A stretch of 64,000 nucleotides of DNA from Planctomycetota bacterium (GTDB lineage Bacteria > Planctomycetota > Planctomycetia > Gemmatales > Gemmataceae). Position 1 is the stretch's first letter. Every line of letters begins with the position of its first letter. Position numbers and translations under genes: made by a program. The notes under the pieces are model-generated. The model was not told where the DNA came from, made no database searches, and saw only the letters and a program-made list of their open reading frames with translations. This document shows positions 62,114 to 64,000 of the stretch, piece by piece. The stretch lies in contig VGXS01000004.1 of assembly GCA_016873225.1 (NCBI GenBank), forward strand, positions 1 through 64,000, written 5' to 3'.

Positions 62114-63361
62114 ATGGCGGATGCGGTGTGGCGAATGCCGATCGTGGGCGTCGGCAGTGATGGCATGTCCGGCCTGACAAGCCGGGAAAGGCAGGCTCTC
62201 GCCGAATCCGAGGCGATCATCGGCCAAAATCAGGTGCTGGCCCAGTTGGGTGCCACCTCGGCGGAACAGGTTCCACTGGATCCCGACCTGTCGGCGGCCG
62301 GAAGGGAAATCGCTTCGAGGGTGAATCGCCAACGGCTGGCCTTTGTTGTCTCCGGCGACCCGCTTTTCTACGGATTGGCGGGCTGGCTCTTCGACAACTT
62401 TGGAAAAGACCGGTTTGAGGTTCTGCCCCATGTCTCCAGCATGCAGACCGCGTTCGCCCGCATCAAGGAATCCTGGGAAGACGCCTACCTGAGCAATCTC
62501 CAGTCGCAACCCCTGCCAACCGTCATCGAGCGAATGAGGCAGGCTCGCACCGTTGGCCTTTTCACCACTCCGGAAGTCGGACCGGCGGCGATCGCTCGAG
62601 CGCTCCTCGCCAGGGGAATCACCGGATACCGCGCCCATGTTTGCGAAAACCTCGGCACACCCCGCGAGCGCCTCACGCAAGGCACGCTCGACGAGATCGC
62701 TTCCCTCGACTTCGATCCACTCAACATTCTCATCCTTTGCAAGCTTCCCGGCGCGGGGGAAAACCATTCAACGCGCTCCCAATCCGCTCTCTTTGGCAAT
62801 CCAGAGGGCGACTACGCCGTTGATTCACCCGGCAAGGCGCTAGTCACACCCGGGGAAATCAGGTCCATCGCGCTGGGAATGCTCCGTTTGCAACCCGGCC
62901 TGACTGTCTGGGACATAGGCGCCGGTTCAGGAAGCGTGGCCATCGAGGCCGCAAGGCTTGTCCGTCCCGGCAAGGTGGTTGCCATCGAGGAGGATGCGGG
63001 AGACTTCCAAAAGCTCATCGCCAACCTCGCCAATCATGCGTCCGATGGCGTTGTTCCCGTCAGGGGTTCTGCGCCTGCGGCGTTCGCGGGCCTTGCCCCG
63101 CCCGATGCGGTTTTCATTGGCGGCATCAGCCATGAGGTGGTCAGGCTCATCGAACCCGTATGGGCCGTTCTCAAACCAGGCGGAACCCTGGTCGCGCATC
63201 TCGGATCAATCGAGGGAGTCGCCTCGGTTCAAGCCAAGTTGAGGTCCCATTCCGAGCAGGTCGACTTGGTCCAGATCATGCTTGCACGCGGCGTCGACCA
63301 ACTCGGCACCACGCGACTGGATCCGCTTTCGCCATCCTTCATCCTGCGGGCTGGCCGCTGA
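62114..63361 (+). CDS. cobL: Precorrin-6Y C5,15-methyltransferase (decarboxylating)
   Basis: A 415-residue fusion of CbiE and CbiT. The N-terminal half is a tetrapyrrole methylase (MPIVGVGSDGMSGLT, VVSGDPLFYG, YRAHVCENLGTPRERLT). The C-terminal half is the CbiT-type SAM methyltransferase (VWDIGAGSGSVAIEAARL, PDAVFIGGISHEV). Together they methylate C5 and C15 and decarboxylate precorrin-6B in cobalamin synthesis. It starts 2 bp after the hydrolase stop. No other cobalamin genes and no cobalamin riboswitch are seen in the window. Confidence 0.94.
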   Translation: MADAVWRMPIVGVGSDGMSGLTSRERQALAESEAIIGQNQVLAQLGATSAEQVPLDPDLSAAGREIASRVNRQRLAFVVSGDPLFYGLAGWLFDNFGKDRFEVLPHVSSMQTAFARIKESWEDAYLSNLQSQPLPTVIERMRQARTVGLFTTPEVGPAAIARALLARGITGYRAHVCENLGTPRERLTQGTLDEIASLDFDPLNILILCKLPGAGENHSTRSQSALFGNPEGDYAVDSPGKALVTPGEIRSIALGMLRLQPGLTVWDIGAGSGSVAIEAARLVRPGKVVAIEEDAGDFQKLIANLANHASDGVVPVRGSAPAAFAGLAPPDAVFIGGISHEVVRLIEPVWAVLKPGGTLVAHLGSIEGVASVQAKLRSHSEQVDLVQIMLARGVDQLGTTRLDPLSPSFILRAGR

Positions 63362-63362
63362 C

Positions 63363-63812
63363 ATGGACTCCTGCGCGGAAGGCCGGTTTTTATTGGACCG
63401 CTTTCTTGAAGCCCAGGAACCCGTTTTCGAAACGGTCAAACGGGAACTGGGGGCTGGCCGAAAGGAATCCCACTGGATTTGGTACATCTTTCCACAATTG
63501 GAAGGACTGGTTCCGTTTCCCAGCGAAAACACGCGGTTTTATTCAATCAAGGGGCCCGCGGAGGCCCGCGCCTACTTGAATCATCCAATTCTGGGTTCAC
63601 GGTTGGTGGAATGCGTCAACGCCGTGCTGGCCCATCGGGATCGTTCGGCCCTCCAAATCTTCGGGAAGGTCGATGAGCAAAAACTGTTCTCCAGCGCGAC
63701 TTTGTTCGCCGCGGTTTCCGAGCCCTCATCCGTCTTCCATCAGTTGCTGGAATCACATTTCCAAGGCGGTAAAGACGCGACAACACTCAGGTTGCTAAGC
63801 CAGCCCGGCTGA
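63363..63812 (+). CDS. DUF1810-family protein
   Basis: A 149-residue cytoplasmic protein of the DUF1810 family. Clear family blocks are LDRFLEAQEPVFETVKREL, SHWIWYIFPQLEGL, EARAYLNHPILGSRLVECV and LQIFGKVDEQKLFSSATLF. Function unknown; genes of this family are scattered through bacteria. It starts 1 base after the cobL stop, so it is the last gene of the 58.5-63.8 kb unit. Confidence 0.9.
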   Translation: MDSCAEGRFLLDRFLEAQEPVFETVKRELGAGRKESHWIWYIFPQLEGLVPFPSENTRFYSIKGPAEARAYLNHPILGSRLVECVNAVLAHRDRSALQIFGKVDEQKLFSSATLFAAVSEPSSVFHQLLESHFQGGKDATTLRLLSQPG

Positions 63813-63819
63813 ATTTGAA

Positions 63820-64000
63820 TCAAAACCTCGGATGGGGGCGTTCCCAAGAGGCGTCATAGGGCAAGGAAAAAAGTTCCTGAATCTTCTCGGCCCTGTCATG
63901 TTTTCCCGCCAATATCGACAGGCCTTCCATCACCTGCTTCATACGGGTGTCGTTGCTTGCTCCGCCCCCTCGCTCGACCCTGTCTAGCAACGCCGCCAAG
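63820..64000 (-). CDS. C-terminal end of an unidentified protein (cut by window edge)
   Basis: The minus strand has an open frame of 60 codons running from the right edge to TGA at 63822-63820. The sequence is hydrophilic and helical (MKQVMEGLSILAGKHDRAEK, then a Pro/Trp-containing tail ending HPRF). It is convergent with the DUF1810 gene. Too little is present to name a family. Confidence 0.65.
   Translation of the reverse strand, partial: LAALLDRVERGGGASNDTRMKQVMEGLSILAGKHDRAEKIQELFSLPYDASWERPHPRF

Noticed and set aside
1-64000. CRISPR arrays, insertion sequences, integrases or phage genes
   Set aside because: No regularly spaced repeats, transposase motifs or inverted-repeat-bounded elements were seen on either strand.

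Overview
The window is 64 kb of compact, roughly 60 % GC bacterial chromosome. The best-supported assignment is the phylum Planctomycetota, by inference from gene content. Supporting features are a DUF1571 exported protein, a planctomycete-type cytochrome c fused to WD40 repeats, a very large WD40 protein, a membrane-anchored Ser/Thr kinase, planctomycete-style small secreted proteins, and a tRNA-Ile/tRNA-Ala pair that has its own promoter and no 16S gene. LptF/G and AsmA proteins, TolC proteins and RND pumps show a Gram-negative envelope. No phage, insertion sequence, integrase or CRISPR array was seen. This is housekeeping chromosome with some lineage-specific genes.

Layout. 0-6.3 kb: tRNA pair, SEC-C/TPR protein, creatininase-family enzyme divergent from polyphosphate kinase (ppk), sugar nucleotidyltransferase. 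6.4-12.6 kb: a five-gene, overlapping efflux operon (HlyD-like adaptor, TolC, two unknown exported proteins, MFS pump) meeting an MBL hydrolase tail to tail. 12.7-18.8 kb: DUF1571, pyrE, a divergent NuoM-like membrane protein with tatD, scpB-truD. 18.9-24.6 kb: WD40 protein, zinc dehydrogenase with an RbsD/FucU mutarotase, CNNM/CBS membrane protein. 24.7-29 kb (minus): AsmA-like protein plus LptF/G-type permease. 29.2-34.8 kb: esterase, LarA-like protein, lipoprotein thioredoxin, and the methionine-salvage set mtnB-mtnD-mtnC (minus). 35-38.6 kb: a sensor/nucleotidyl-cyclase-type gene broken by two in-frame TAG codons, followed 13 bp later by an MscS channel with a C-terminal cyclic-nucleotide-binding-like domain. 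38.7-44.5 kb (minus): RND pump, its adaptor, and a beta-propeller protein. 44.8-47.4 kb: two small secreted proteins and a Ser/Thr kinase. 47.4-50.9 kb: thiamine phosphate synthase fused to a Clp-N-like domain, TolC-like protein, periplasmic binding protein. 51-55.4 kb: type IIA topoisomerase A and B subunits. 55.4-58.3 kb (minus): AMP-ligase with a degenerate acyltransferase domain, then a TrmJ-type methyltransferase. 58.5-63.8 kb: cytochrome c/WD40, Memo-family protein, alpha/beta hydrolase, cobL, DUF1810. The right edge cuts an unidentified minus-strand gene.

The most unusual locus is 35-38.6 kb. The cyclase-type gene carries two amber codons in an otherwise intact frame. Its catalytic metal and transition-state residues are replaced, and the neighbouring channel lacks the phosphate-binding arginine of classical cyclic-nucleotide-binding domains. 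It is either a decaying second-messenger/channel pair or one that has changed ligand. Other items worth a look are the Clp-N/ThiE fusion, the dead-looking PlsC domain on the AMP ligase, the two unknown exported proteins inside the efflux operon, and recurring extended -10 promoters (TGnTAnAAT) that also help to set gene starts.
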